64,000 nucleotides of DNA from Rhodobacter xanthinilyticus (GCF_001856665.1 NZ_CP017781.1:2079501-2143500); one strand, 5' to 3'; numbered from the stretch's first letter, positions 17,270-26,479 are shown. Numbers and translations: made by a program. The notes: generated by a model from the sequence alone, not told the origin.

Positions 17270-19032
17270 CGCGCCCCTCCCTCGCCGCCGATCTCGGGCG
17301 CCGCGACCAGCCCGAGCGTGAAGAGCGCCCCGCCGCCGGGCGGGTTCTCGCCTGTGAGCGTGCCGCCAAAGCCCTGCACCAGACCATAGGAGATCGAGAG
17401 GCCAAGGCCCATCCCCTCGCCCGAGCCGGGCTCCTTGGTCGAATAGAACGGGTCGAAGATCCGCTCGGGCTCGGCGATGCCGGGGCCGGTGTCGCGGATC
17501 GTCAGGCGCACCCGCGCCCCCTCGGGGCGGATGCGGATGGTCAGGCGGCGCAGCGCCCGCCCCTCCATCGCGTCGATCGCATTGGCGATCAGGTTGACGA
17601 CGACCTGCGCAAGGCGCACCTCGCCGCCCATCACCACCGCGGGCCCCTCGGGGCGGCGCCAATCAAGGGCGATCCCGGCGGCGGCAAGGCGGGGCTGCAA
17701 GAGTTCAAGCGCGCTTTCCACCACCGCCGCGAGCCCCACCCGCGTCGCGGGCTCGGTCTCGGCGCGGGCGAAGGCGCGCAGGTTCTTGATGATCCGCCCC
17801 ATCCGGCGCGCCATGTCCGAGATCCGGCCAAGCGTCGCGGCGGCCTCGGGCACGCGGCCGCGCTCGAGCAGCAGCTCGGCGTTTTCCGCAAACGAGCGGA
17901 TCGCCATCAGCGGCTGGTTGAGCTCATGGCTGATCCCCGCCGACATCTGGCCGAGCGCGGAGAGTTTGCCCGCCTGCACGAGCTCGGCCTGGGTGCGGGT
18001 GAGCAAGTCATTGGCGGCGCTGAGCTCGGCGGTGCGCGCCGCCACCCGCGCCTCGAGCTCGGCCTTGGCGCGGGCCTCGGCGGCGAGGCGCTCGGCCAAG
18101 GTCCGGCGCCGCTCGAGGAGCGCGAGGATCACCGCACCAAAGCCGAAGAGCGCCAGCGCCACCGAGAGCGCCTGCGCCCGCGCGAGCCGCAGGAGCGGCC
18201 CGGCATCGGCCATCGAATGGCCCACCATCTCGATCACCGGCAGATCGCGCGTGAGCAGGAGGCCATAGCGCGGCAGATAGCCGCCGCCGGTGACCAGATC
18301 GACCCCGATCAGCGGCGCGGGGCGCAGCGCGCCGGGCTCCGCCGCGAAAAGCATCTCGGAGCGGTTGGCGACAAAGACCACCCCCGCCGCATCGGTGAAC
18401 CAGACCGGCACCGGGTCGCCCCGCCCGGGCGCCTCGACCCGCTCGGCGGCAAAGCTCAGCGCCAGAAGCCCCGCGACCGGCCCCGCGCGCGAAAAGACCG
18501 GCGCCGCATAACGAAAGAGCCGCTCGCCGGTGGCCGGATCGACGAAGTGAAAGGCCCCTGCCGCGCCCTGCGCCGCGCGCGCAAGATCGGCCGCGGAGGG
18601 GTCGAGCCGCGCGCCCGGCGCAACGCCGCCCGAGCTCGCCAGCACCTCGCCCGACGGGGTGAGCAGAGCCAGATCGCGCGCGCCGGCCTGATCGGCGATG
18701 CGGCGCAACACCGCGCCCACGGTCTCGGCGCCGGGCTCGGCCGCGCCCTCGGCCCGCGCCACGATATAGGGATGGGCCGCCGCCATCGCGACCACCTCGC
18801 GATAGGCCGCGAGCGCCGCGACGAGCCGGTTCGAGGCGAGCCGCAGATCGGCCGCGCCGCGCTCCTCGAGCTGGATCAGACCGCGGGCCAGCGCGCCTTG
18901 CCAGACGGCAACCGAGGCCCAGAGGATCAGCCCGAGCCCCGCCGCCAGAACCCCGATCCGGCGCAGGATCGGCTCGCGCGGGGCGGCGTCGGGCGGCGCC
19001 CCGGCAGGCGGCGGCTCAGGGCGCGACGGCAT
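17266..19032 (-). CDS. dctB: DctB-type C4-dicarboxylate sensor histidine kinase
   Basis: 588-residue membrane kinase that would sense periplasmic dicarboxylates and phosphorylate DctD. Order: N-terminal membrane helix (about 25-48), a periplasmic sensor of some 240 residues, second helix (about 285-305, QALSVALALFGFGAVILAL), a coiled-coil linker, HisKA domain with phosphoacceptor His369 (GISHELNQPLMAIRSF), and HATPase_c domain with N box VVNLIANAIDA and G boxes DTGPGIAEP and GSGEGMGLGLS. The ATG at 19032 overlaps the end of the GNAT gene by 17 bases. A DctB/DctD pair here differs from the DctS/DctR system described for R. capsulatus. Confidence 0.88.
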   Translation of the reverse strand: MPSRPEPPPAGAPPDAAPREPILRRIGVLAAGLGLILWASVAVWQGALARGLIQLEERGAADLRLASNRLVAALAAYREVVAMAAAHPYIVARAEGAAEPGAETVGAVLRRIADQAGARDLALLTPSGEVLASSGGVAPGARLDPSAADLARAAQGAAGAFHFVDPATGERLFRYAAPVFSRAGPVAGLLALSFAAERVEAPGRGDPVPVWFTDAAGVVFVANRSEMLFAAEPGALRPAPLIGVDLVTGGGYLPRYGLLLTRDLPVIEMVGHSMADAGPLLRLARAQALSVALALFGFGAVILALLERRRTLAERLAAEARAKAELEARVAARTAELSAANDLLTRTQAELVQAGKLSALGQMSAGISHELNQPLMAIRSFAENAELLLERGRVPEAAATLGRISDMARRMGRIIKNLRAFARAETEPATRVGLAAVVESALELLQPRLAAAGIALDWRRPEGPAVVMGGEVRLAQVVVNLIANAIDAMEGRALRRLTIRIRPEGARVRLTIRDTGPGIAEPERIFDPFYSTKEPGSGEGMGLGLSISYGLVQGFGGTLTGENPPGGGALFTLGLVAAPEIGGEGGAR

Positions 19033-19459
19033 AGAGGATGAACCCCGACGCCGGGGCGAAACTGTCATAAAGCGCGCGCGCCGGCGCATTCGTCTCGGCG
19101 GTGAGCCAGCGCACCGAAGGGTAACCGTTCTCGCGCGCAAACGCCCGCACCCGCTCGATCAGCGCCCGCCCGACGCCCAGCCCGCGCGCCGCGGGCTGGG
19201 TGAAGAGATCGGAGAGATAGACCACCGCCCCGCCCGAAAGCGAGCGATGCATCAGCGAATATTGCACAAGACCAAGGGCTTGGCCGGCCTCGCCCCAAGC
19301 GATCTCAGCCCAATAGGGTTCCTCAGGGTCGGTGACCCAGCCCCAGACCCGCTCGAGCACCGGCGCCGGATCGGTCGCGTAAAAGGCCGCATAGCCGCGA
19401 AACAGCGTCTCCCATGCGGCGCGGTCGGGTCCCTCCACCGGGCGGATCGTCAGGCTCAT
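19016..19459 (-). CDS. GNAT family N-acetyltransferase
   Basis: 147-residue acetyltransferase of unknown substrate, beginning MSLTIRPVEGPDRAAWETLFRGYA. The acetyl-CoA pyrophosphate loop appears as QPAARGLGVGRALIERV (about 88-104, R/Q-x-x-G-x-G/A pattern), followed by the motif B region ETNAPARALYDSF. Its 3' end overlaps the 5' end of dctB, so it may head the dctB-dctD transcript. A longer in-frame extension upstream is antisense to the P450 gene and is rejected. Confidence 0.85.
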   Translation of the reverse strand: MSLTIRPVEGPDRAAWETLFRGYAAFYATDPAPVLERVWGWVTDPEEPYWAEIAWGEAGQALGLVQYSLMHRSLSGGAVVYLSDLFTQPAARGLGVGRALIERVRAFARENGYPSVRWLTAETNAPARALYDSFAPASGFILYAVAP

Positions 19460-19564
19460 GCGGGTCTCCCTTGGCTTTCCCCCGGTGTGCCCGGCGCGCG
19501 CGCGCAGATCAAGCCCTTGCCGATGCCGCATTTGCACGGCACCCTGCGCCCGACAGGAGACCCG

Positions 19565-20746
19565 ATGCAAAGCCTCAGCCAATCGCCGACCGACCCCGGC
19601 TTCGTGCAAGACCCCTACCCGTTTTACGACCGCATCCGCGCGGCGGGGCCCTTCGCGCGCTGGGACGACTATGACCTCACGGTGAGCGCGCGGGCGACGG
19701 TGGTGGGGGCGGCGCTGCGCGACCGGCGGCTCGGGCGCGAGGCGCCTCCGGGCTTTGCGCCCGAACCGCCCGCCCATCTCGCGCCGTTCTACGCCGTCGA
19801 GGCGCAATCGATGCTCGAGCTTGACGGGCCGCGCCATGCGCGCCTGCGCCGGCTCGTCGCGCGCGCCTTCACCTCGGCGCGCATCGCCGCCCTCGCGCCA
19901 CAGATCACCGCGCTCGCAGACCGGCTGATCGACGCGCTGCCCGCAGACGGGGCCGATCTGATCGAAGATTTCGCCAAACCCCTGCCGGTGATCGTGATCG
20001 CGCGGCTGCTCGGCGTGCCCGAGGAACGCGCGCCCGATCTGCTCGCCTGGTCGAACGCGATGGTCGCGATGTATCAGGCGCGGCGCACGCCCGAGATCGA
20101 GGCCGAAGCCGTCGCCGCGACCGAGCGCTTCGTGGCCTTCCTCGAGGGCTATATCGCCGAGCGCCGCCGCACGCCGCGCGATGACCTGATCACCGATCTG
20201 ATCGCGGCCGAGGAAGCGGGCGAACAGCTCAGCACGGCCGAGCTGATCTCGACCTGCATCCTGCTTCTGAACGCAGGCCACGAGGCCACCGTCCACAGCC
20301 TCGGCAATGGCGTGAAGACCTTGCTCGAGAGCGGCGCGGGCGCCTATTGGCTCACCCGCAACCGCGTCGAGGGCACGGTGGAGGAGCTCTTGCGCTTCGA
20401 CCCGCCGCTCCACCTCTTCACCCGCTGGGTGCGCGAAGATCTTGAAATCGCGGGGCAAAAGTTTCGGCGCGGCGATCGGATCGGGCTCCTGCTCGCCGGC
20501 GCGAACCGCGACCCGGGGCCCTGGGAGACGCCCGCAACCTTCTCCCCCGGCAGACCCATCCAGACCCATTTCAGCTTCGGCGCGGGGGCGCATTTTTGCA
20601 TCGGCGCGCCGCTTGCGCGCCTCGAGATGAGCCTCGCGCTGCCCGCGCTCTTCAAACGGCTCCCCGCGCTCGCGCTCGACGACGCGCCGCGCTACGCCGA
20701 TCTCTACCATTTCCACGGGCTCGAGCGGCTGCGCGTGCGGTACTGA
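19565..20746 (+). CDS. Cytochrome P450
   Basis: 393-residue soluble bacterial P450. The heme-ligand loop is FGAGAHFCIGAPLARLE with Cys345. The I-helix oxygen-activation motif is LLNAGHEAT, the K-helix ExxR is EELLRF, and the substrate-recognition region LDGPRHARLRRLVARAFT follows the C-helix WxxxR-like pattern. The ATG at 19565 follows AGGAGACCCG. No ferredoxin or ferredoxin reductase is adjacent, so the electron donor would come from elsewhere; Fpr is encoded 4 kb away. The substrate cannot be told from sequence. Confidence 0.93.
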   Translation: MQSLSQSPTDPGFVQDPYPFYDRIRAAGPFARWDDYDLTVSARATVVGAALRDRRLGREAPPGFAPEPPAHLAPFYAVEAQSMLELDGPRHARLRRLVARAFTSARIAALAPQITALADRLIDALPADGADLIEDFAKPLPVIVIARLLGVPEERAPDLLAWSNAMVAMYQARRTPEIEAEAVAATERFVAFLEGYIAERRRTPRDDLITDLIAAEEAGEQLSTAELISTCILLLNAGHEATVHSLGNGVKTLLESGAGAYWLTRNRVEGTVEELLRFDPPLHLFTRWVREDLEIAGQKFRRGDRIGLLLAGANRDPGPWETPATFSPGRPIQTHFSFGAGAHFCIGAPLARLEMSLALPALFKRLPALALDDAPRYADLYHFHGLERLRVRY

Positions 20747-20750
20747 GGCA

Positions 20751-20882
20751 AGAAGGGGGCGCTGCCCCCTCTGCCTTCGGCATTCACCCCCGGGATATTT
20801 TCAGCAAGATGAAAAGAGCTGATTTCATCTTGCCCCAAATATCCCGGGGGGAGGCGAAGCCGGGGGGCGGCGCCCCCCCTCC
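20751..20882. repeat. Composite intergenic repeat, paired (P450/Lrp convergence)
   Basis: GGGGGCGCTGCCCCC, CCCCCGGGATATTTT, AGCAAGATGAAAAG, then inverted ATTTCATCTTGCCCC, AAATATCCCGGGGGG and GGGGGGCGGCGCCCCCC. The inverted arms are only a few bases apart, giving a long hairpin between two convergent genes. Confidence 0.8.
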
Positions 20883-20886
20883 GCCC

Positions 20887-21348
20887 TCAGAGCGGCAGAA
20901 GCGTCGTCGACTTGATCTCTTCCATGCTCAGCAGCGCGGTGACATTGTAGATCTTCACCTCGGAGATCAGCGCCTGATAGAATTGATCATAGGCGCGCGC
21001 GTTCTTCACCCGCACCTTCAGGATATAATCGATATCCCCCGCCAGCCGGTGCGCCTCGAGCACTTCGGGGCGCTCGCGCAGGGTCTTGAGGAAGGCCTGC
21101 TGCCAGCTCGCCTCATGTTCCGAGGTGCGGATCAGCACGAAGAAACAGGCCTCGAGCCCGAGCGAGTCCGGGTCCAGCAGCACCGTCTGGCGGCCGATCA
21201 CGCCGAGCTCCTTCATCTTGCGGATTCGGTTCCACACCGGGGTTTTCGACGAGCCCACCTTGCGCGCGATCTCGTCGAGCGACTGGCTGGCGTCCTCCTG
21301 CAGCTGGGAGAGGATTTTGCGATCCATGTCATCGAGCCGGACGGCCAT
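20887..21348 (-). CDS. Lrp/AsnC family transcriptional regulator
   Basis: 153 residues: N-terminal winged helix-turn-helix (LDDMDRKILSQLQEDASQSLDEIARKVGSSKTPVWNRI split over about 5-42) and a C-terminal RAM/AsnC ligand-binding domain (about 70-150). It is transcribed divergently from the sulfur operon across a 140-base gap, which suggests it controls that operon, perhaps in response to cysteine or another amino acid. The inferred target is from position only. Confidence 0.9.
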   Translation of the reverse strand: MAVRLDDMDRKILSQLQEDASQSLDEIARKVGSSKTPVWNRIRKMKELGVIGRQTVLLDPDSLGLEACFFVLIRTSEHEASWQQAFLKTLRERPEVLEAHRLAGDIDYILKVRVKNARAYDQFYQALISEVKIYNVTALLSMEEIKSTTLLPL

Positions 21349-21394
21349 TCGCGTTTTCTCCTGATCCGGGGAAGCCTATCCCCATTCCGCGCCA

Positions 21395-21417
21395 GAATAG
21401 AACAACGATCCTTATTC
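21395..21417. promoter_or_regulatory. Candidate operator between the Lrp gene and the cys operon
   Basis: Inverted arms GAATA and TATTC separated by 13 bases in an AT-rich island of a GC-rich genome. This suits an Lrp-type wrapped binding site. It is 90 bases upstream of the DUF2849 start. Confidence 0.3.
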
Positions 21418-21452
21418 GCAAGGGCGGCTGGCGAAATAGGGGAACAATTTTC

Positions 21453-21458
21453 TATATT
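21453..21458 (+). promoter_or_regulatory. Candidate -10 of the cys operon promoter
   Basis: TATATT about 31 bases before the DUF2849 ATG, inside the AT-rich sequence ACAATTTTCTATATTGC. The -35 is not clear. Confidence 0.35.
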
Positions 21459-21488
21459 GCAGGGCAGAAACCAGCCCCGGAGGCCGCC

Positions 21489-21794
21489 ATGAGCCGCAAA
21501 TTCACCCCGAAAGTCGTCACCGCGAACGACCTGCGCGAAGGCTTCGTGGTCTATATGACCGCCGCGGGCGCCTGGTCGGAGCACCACCACGAGGCCGAGC
21601 TCATCGAGGATGAGGCGATCGCCGAGCTGCGGCTGATCGCGGCGATGGGCCAGGGCGAGCGTGTGGTCGGCGCCTATCTGGCCGAGGCGCGCGCCGGCGC
21701 CGCGGGCCCCGAGCCCGTCCATTTCCGCGAGGCTTTCCGCACGCGCGGGCCCTCGAACTACGCCCACGGCAAGCAGGAGACCGCGCATGTATAA
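21489..21794 (+). CDS. DUF2849 protein, sulfite reductase-associated
   Basis: 101 residues, first gene of the sulfur assimilation operon, start preceded by CCGGAGG. The family (DUF2849) is typically encoded directly before cysI in alphaproteobacteria; its role is unproven. Visible features: FTPKVVTANDLREGFVVYMTA, an acidic/His-rich segment WSEHHHEAELIEDEA, and a C-terminal Gly/His tail. Its stop overlaps the cysI start by eight bases. A role as sulfite reductase partner or regulator is inferred from constant linkage. Confidence 0.85.
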   Translation: MSRKFTPKVVTANDLREGFVVYMTAAGAWSEHHHEAELIEDEAIAELRLIAAMGQGERVVGAYLAEARAGAAGPEPVHFREAFRTRGPSNYAHGKQETAHV

Positions 21795-23448
21795 GTATTC
21801 GGATTTCGACGAAGCCTTCGTGCGCGCGCGCACCGCGCAATTCCGCGCCCAGGTCGAGCGCCGCCTTTCGGGCGCGCTGACCGAGGACGAGTTCCGCCCG
21901 CTGCGGCTGATGAACGGCGTCTATCTGCAACTCCACGCCTATATGCTGCGCGTGGCGATCCCCTATGGCACGCTCTCCTCGGCGCAGATGCGCCAGCTCG
22001 CGCTGATCGCCGAGCGCTGGGACAAGGGCTATGGCCATTTCACCACCCGCCAGAACATCCAGTTCAACTGGCCCAAGCTCACCGAGATCCCGGATATTCT
22101 CGACGCGCTGGCCGATGTGCAGATGCATGCGATCCAGACCTCGGGCAACACGATCCGCAACGTCACGACCGATGCGTTCGCGGGCGCGGCCGCCGATGAG
22201 GTGGCCGACCCCCGCCCCTATGCCGAGCTGATCCGGCAATGGTCGACCGACCATGCCGAGTTCCAGTTCCTGCCGCGCAAGTTCAAGATCGCGATCACCG
22301 GCTCGCCCGAGGATCGCGCCGCGATCCGCGCCCATGACGTTGGCCTGCAACTCATTGAGCGCGATGGCGAAATCGGCTTCCGCGTGTTCGTCGGCGGGGG
22401 CTTGGGCCGCACCCCGATGGTCGCGCCCGAGCTGCGCGATTTCCTGCCCGCGGCGGATCTTCTGCCCTATCTCGAGGCGATCGTCTCGGCCTATAACCTG
22501 ATCGGCCGGCGCGACAACAAGTATAAAGCGCGGATCAAGATCACCGTCTTCGAGACCGGGATCGAGGCCTTCCGCGCCGCCGTCGAGGGCGAGTTCGCCC
22601 GCGTGCGCCCGCTCTTCAGCGGCGTCGATCAGGCGGCGCTGGCCGAGATCGCGACCCATTTCGCGCCCCCCGCCTTCGCGCCGACCGCGCCCGATCATTT
22701 CGAGCAGACCCGCGCCGTCGACCCGCTCTTCCGGGCTTGGGCCGAGACCAACCTGACCGCCCATCGCGAGGCCAACCACGCGATCGTGACGGTCTCGCTG
22801 AAGGAACATGGCGCGACCCCGGGCGACGCCTCGGCGCAGCAGATGCGGCTTCTCGCCGATCTCGCCGATCGCTACGGCTATGGCGAGCTGCGCATCTCGC
22901 ATATGCAAAACGTGGTGCTGCCGCATGTGGCGAAGGCCGATCTGCCGGCGCTCCATGCCGAGCTTATGCGCGCGGGCCTCGCCACCGCCAACGCGGGGCT
23001 GCTCTCCGATATCATCGCCTGCCCGGGGATGGATTACTGCGCGCTGGCCACCGCCCGCTCGATCCCGATCGCGCAGAAAATCGCGTTGCAGTTCAAGGCT
23101 CTCGGCTATGAACGCGAGGTCGGCAAGCTGAACATCAAGGTTTCGGGCTGCATCAATGCCTGCGGGCATCACCACATCGGCCATATCGGCATCCTCGGCC
23201 TCGACCGGGCGGGCGTGGAGAATTACCAGATCACGCTGGGCGGCGACGCGGGCCCCGAGACCGCGATCGGCGAGCGCGCGGGCCCGGGCTTTGCCTATGA
23301 CGAGGTGGTGCCCGCGGTCGAGCGGCTCTTGCGCGCCTATCTCGCGCATCGCGCAAGCCCGGCCGAGACCTTCATCGAGACCTACCGCCGCCTCGGCCCC
23401 GCGCCGTTCAAGGAGGCCCTCTATGGCGAGGCCCGCAATGCTGCCTGA
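21787..23448 (+). CDS. cysI: Assimilatory sulfite reductase hemoprotein (CysI/Sir type)
   Basis: Six-electron reduction of sulfite to sulfide with siroheme and a coupled 4Fe-4S cluster. 553 residues with two ferredoxin-like half-domain repeats. The cluster and siroheme cysteines are CPGMDYC (about 411-417) and SGCINACGHHHIG (about 455-459). HFTTRQNIQFNW matches the siroheme-binding arginine region. There is no CysJ flavoprotein nearby, so electrons probably come from reduced ferredoxin, consistent with fpr at the operon end. The start MYKYSDFDEAF overlaps the DUF2849 gene. Confidence 0.93.
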   Translation: MYKYSDFDEAFVRARTAQFRAQVERRLSGALTEDEFRPLRLMNGVYLQLHAYMLRVAIPYGTLSSAQMRQLALIAERWDKGYGHFTTRQNIQFNWPKLTEIPDILDALADVQMHAIQTSGNTIRNVTTDAFAGAAADEVADPRPYAELIRQWSTDHAEFQFLPRKFKIAITGSPEDRAAIRAHDVGLQLIERDGEIGFRVFVGGGLGRTPMVAPELRDFLPAADLLPYLEAIVSAYNLIGRRDNKYKARIKITVFETGIEAFRAAVEGEFARVRPLFSGVDQAALAEIATHFAPPAFAPTAPDHFEQTRAVDPLFRAWAETNLTAHREANHAIVTVSLKEHGATPGDASAQQMRLLADLADRYGYGELRISHMQNVVLPHVAKADLPALHAELMRAGLATANAGLLSDIIACPGMDYCALATARSIPIAQKIALQFKALGYEREVGKLNIKVSGCINACGHHHIGHIGILGLDRAGVENYQITLGGDAGPETAIGERAGPGFAYDEVVPAVERLLRAYLAHRASPAETFIETYRRLGPAPFKEALYGEARNAA

Positions 23449-24196
23449 GATCGGCCCGCGCGTCGCCGCGCTCAACGACCGCTACCGCCATCACGCGGCG
23501 GTTTCGGTGATGGAAAAGGCGCTGAAAGACCCCGACACCGGCGAGGTGGCGCTGGTCAGCTCCTTCGGGGCGGAATCGGTCGTGCTCCTGCACATGGTCT
23601 CGGTGATCGCGCCGGGCACGCCGGTTCTCTTCATCGACACGCTGATGCTGTTCCCCGAAACGCTGCGCTATCAACAGGATGTCGCGGCGCAGCTGGGGCT
23701 GACCGATGTCCGCACGATCCGCGCGAGCGAGGCGGCGCTGAAGCTCGACGACCCGGACGGCACGCTGCATCAGTTCAACACCGATGCCTGCTGCGCGCTG
23801 CGCAAGACAGTGCCGCTCGAGGCCGCGCTCTCGGGCTTCGATGCCTGGATCACCGGGCGCAAACGCTATCAGGGCGCGACCCGCCAGACCATCGACTTCT
23901 TCGAGGTCGAGACCGAAAAGCGCATGAAGATCAACCCCTTGGCGCATTGGGGCCGGGAAGATCTCGAGGAATACATGGTCGAGAACCGGCTGCCGCGGCA
24001 CCCGCTGGTGGCCAAGGGCTACCCCTCGATCGGCTGCGCGCCCTGCACCTCGCCGGTGAAACCCGGCGAAGACCCGCGGGCGGGCCGCTGGCGCGGCCAA
24101 GCCAAGACCGAATGCGGGATCCATTTCATCGGCGGCAAGGCCGTGCGCATCAAGAACGAGGCGGAAGCGCCTGAAAACAAGGAGAAAGTCGCATGA
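23423..24196 (+). CDS. cysH: Adenylylsulfate (APS/PAPS) reductase CysH
   Basis: Thiol-dependent reduction of adenylylsulfate to sulfite. 257 residues from the ATG at 23423, which has AGGAGG six bases upstream and overlaps the cysI 3' end by 26 bases. PP-loop motif SSFGAESVVLLHM (about 49-61). Paired cysteines in ACCALRK and GCAPCTSPV bind a 4Fe-4S cluster, marking the plant/APS-reductase type over the cluster-free enteric PAPS type. The catalytic cysteine is in KTECGIHF. Confidence 0.94.
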   Translation: MARPAMLPEIGPRVAALNDRYRHHAAVSVMEKALKDPDTGEVALVSSFGAESVVLLHMVSVIAPGTPVLFIDTLMLFPETLRYQQDVAAQLGLTDVRTIRASEAALKLDDPDGTLHQFNTDACCALRKTVPLEAALSGFDAWITGRKRYQGATRQTIDFFEVETEKRMKINPLAHWGREDLEEYMVENRLPRHPLVAKGYPSIGCAPCTSPVKPGEDPRAGRWRGQAKTECGIHFIGGKAVRIKNEAEAPENKEKVA

Positions 24197-24564
24197 GCAC
24201 GATCATCCGCGACGACGGGTTCCACGCCGAGGACTGGACCGGCCCCATGGTCGAGATCGCCCCCGACACCGCGCCCGAGGCGCTGCCGGGGCTGACCGCG
24301 GGGGCGGGGCTCGTGCGGGTGGCCTTCCCGGCCTTTTCCGACGGGCGCGGCTTCACGCTGGCCCGCTGGCTGCGCGCGCAGGGCTTCACGGGGCGGCTGC
24401 GCGCGGCGGGCCATGTGCTCGCCGATCAATACGCCATGGCGCGGCGCGCGGGCTTCGACGAGGTCGAGATCTCCGACGAGCTCGCCGCCCGTCAGGGCCC
24501 CGAGCAATGGCGCGCGCGCGCCGATTGGCAGGCCCATGATTATCGCGCGCGGCTGATGGGCTGA
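24193..24564 (+). CDS. DUF934 protein of the sulfite reduction operon
   Basis: 123 residues, start overlapping the cysH stop by four bases. Matches the DUF934 family, which is nearly always next to cysI/cysH; the biochemical role is not settled. Visible: VRVAFPAFSDGRGFTLARWLRAQGFTGRLRAAGHVLADQY split across about 40-78, the family core, and a C-terminal Trp/Asp segment (WRARADWQAHDYRARLMG). No catalytic motif can be assigned. Confidence 0.88.
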   Translation: MSTIIRDDGFHAEDWTGPMVEIAPDTAPEALPGLTAGAGLVRVAFPAFSDGRGFTLARWLRAQGFTGRLRAAGHVLADQYAMARRAGFDEVEISDELAARQGPEQWRARADWQAHDYRARLMG

Positions 24565-24732
24565 TTTCTTCTTCCCGCCTTAACCTTTCTTGCCTATGAG
24601 GCTTTCAGCCACCGACTTGAGCCAAATCAAGGAATCGACCCCGCGCGAAGAGGTATCTGCGGCATATGTTTGCCGCGCGCGTCCGCTGCGCGCCCCTCTG
24701 CCCCGCGCGGGGCCCAAGTGAAAGACACCGAC

Positions 24733-25545
24733 GTGACCGAGACCGCCACCATCCCGCCCGTCAAACACCTCCCCGACGCCCAGACCGTGACCTCGGTCCG
24801 CCACTGGACCGACCGGCTCTTTTCCTTCCGCGTCACCCGCCCGCAGACGCTGCGCTTCCGCTCGGGCGAATTCGTGATGATCGGGCTGCTCGACGACAAG
24901 AACAAACCTCTCCTGCGCGCCTATTCGATCGCCTCGCCCGCCTGGGATGAAGAACTCGAATTCTACTCGATCAAGGTCCCCGATGGCCCGCTGACCTCGC
25001 GGCTGCAACATATCGAGGTGGGCGACGAGATCATCTTGCGCCCGAAACCCGTGGGCACGCTGGTGATCGACGCGCTCTTGCCCGGCAAACGGGTGTGGTT
25101 CCTCGCCACCGGCACCGGCATCGCGCCCTTCGCCTCGCTGATGCGCGAGCCGGAAACCTATGAAAAGTTTGAAGAAGTCGTGATGATGCACACCTGCCGC
25201 ACGGTCGAGGAACTCGAATACGGCCGCCAGCTCGTGGAAAGCCTGAAAGACGACCCGCTGATCGGCGAACTGGTCGGCGACAAGCTCAAATACTACCCGA
25301 CCGCGACGCGCGAGGAGTTCCACCACCGCGGACGCATCACCGACAACCTGATGAGCGGCAAGGTCTTCGAAGACCTCGGCATCGCGCCGATGGATGCCGA
25401 ACATGACCGCGCGATGGTCTGCGGCTCGCTGGCCTTCAACAAGGATGTCATGGAAGTGCTCGAGCATTTCGGCCTGCGCGAGGGCGCGAATTCCGAGCCG
25501 CGCGAATATGTCGTCGAGAAAGCCTTCGTCGGCGAGGGGATCTGA
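24733..25545 (+). CDS. fpr: Ferredoxin-NADP+ reductase (Fpr, bacterial type)
   Basis: FAD enzyme exchanging electrons between NADPH and ferredoxin/flavodoxin. About 270 residues. FAD motif RAYSIASPAWDEELEFYSIKVPDGPLTS split at about 67-90, NADP motif FLATGTGIAPFASLMREPE, and C-terminal EYVVEKAFVGEGI. The sequence closely matches the R. capsulatus enzyme. The GTG at 24733 is chosen because it aligns with that N-terminus (V-T-E-T); a GTG at 24718 and a TTG at 24670 remain possible, and none has a strong ribosome-binding site. Position at the end of the cys operon suggests it feeds sulfite reductase. Confidence 0.92.
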   Translation: MTETATIPPVKHLPDAQTVTSVRHWTDRLFSFRVTRPQTLRFRSGEFVMIGLLDDKNKPLLRAYSIASPAWDEELEFYSIKVPDGPLTSRLQHIEVGDEIILRPKPVGTLVIDALLPGKRVWFLATGTGIAPFASLMREPETYEKFEEVVMMHTCRTVEELEYGRQLVESLKDDPLIGELVGDKLKYYPTATREEFHHRGRITDNLMSGKVFEDLGIAPMDAEHDRAMVCGSLAFNKDVMEVLEHFGLREGANSEPREYVVEKAFVGEGI

Positions 25546-25549
25546 GCGT

Positions 25550-25680
25550 AGAGGGGGCTCTGCCCCCGGCTTCGCCTCCCCCGGGATATTTAGGGCAAGA
25601 TGAAAGGGTCGCTTCTTCATCTTGCCCTAAATATCCCGGGGGTGAGGCGCCCTGGCGCCGAGGGGGCAGCGCCCCCTTCC
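25550..25680. repeat. Composite intergenic repeat, paired (fpr-infC)
   Basis: GGGGGCTCTGCCCCC, CCCCCGGGATATTT, GGGCAAGATGAAAGG, then inverted TTCATCTTGCCC, AAATATCCCGGGGG and GGGGGCAGCGCCCCC. The central hairpin is nearly perfect. Confidence 0.8.
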
Positions 25681-25782
25681 CCCCGCGGGATTTGCGCCCG
25701 CCCCCCGTTTTTCGGTTGAATACCGGCGCGTGCGTGCCTATTTTGCGCGCCATTCACGCTTGGCCACAGAAGGATCACAGCC

Positions 25783-26322
<540 letters not shown>

Positions 26323-26337
26323 TCCGGCCCGCGGCAT

Positions 26338-26356
26338 CCCCCCCCCCCCCCCCCCC
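26338..26356. repeat. Homopolymeric tract of 19 cytosines
   Basis: An uninterrupted run of 19 C between the infC stop and its terminator. Runs this long are prone to slippage and to sequencing error. It is not within a coding frame. Confidence 0.9.
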
Positions 26357-26357
26357 G

Positions 26358-26384
26358 AAACCCTCCCCCGCGGGAGGGTTTTTT
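26358..26384 (+). terminator. Intrinsic terminator of infC
   Basis: A 10-bp stem AAACCCTCCC / GGGAGGGTTT with a four-base loop and a run of T, 36 bases after the infC stop codon. Confidence 0.9.
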
Positions 26385-26479
26385 CATGGGCCCTCGCGGC
26401 GCTGTGAGCGGGCGTGATTTGCCCCCGGCGCGCCCCCGTGAGACCCTGCCCCCGGACACGCGACAACCGGACAGGACCC

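Noticed and set aside
19016-20716. 566-codon minus frame containing the GNAT gene
   Set aside because: Only its last 147 codons are homologous; the rest is antisense to the P450.
26338-26356. Phase-variation switch from the C19 tract
   Set aside because: The tract is after the infC stop and outside any reading frame or plausible promoter spacing, so no on/off coding effect is expected.
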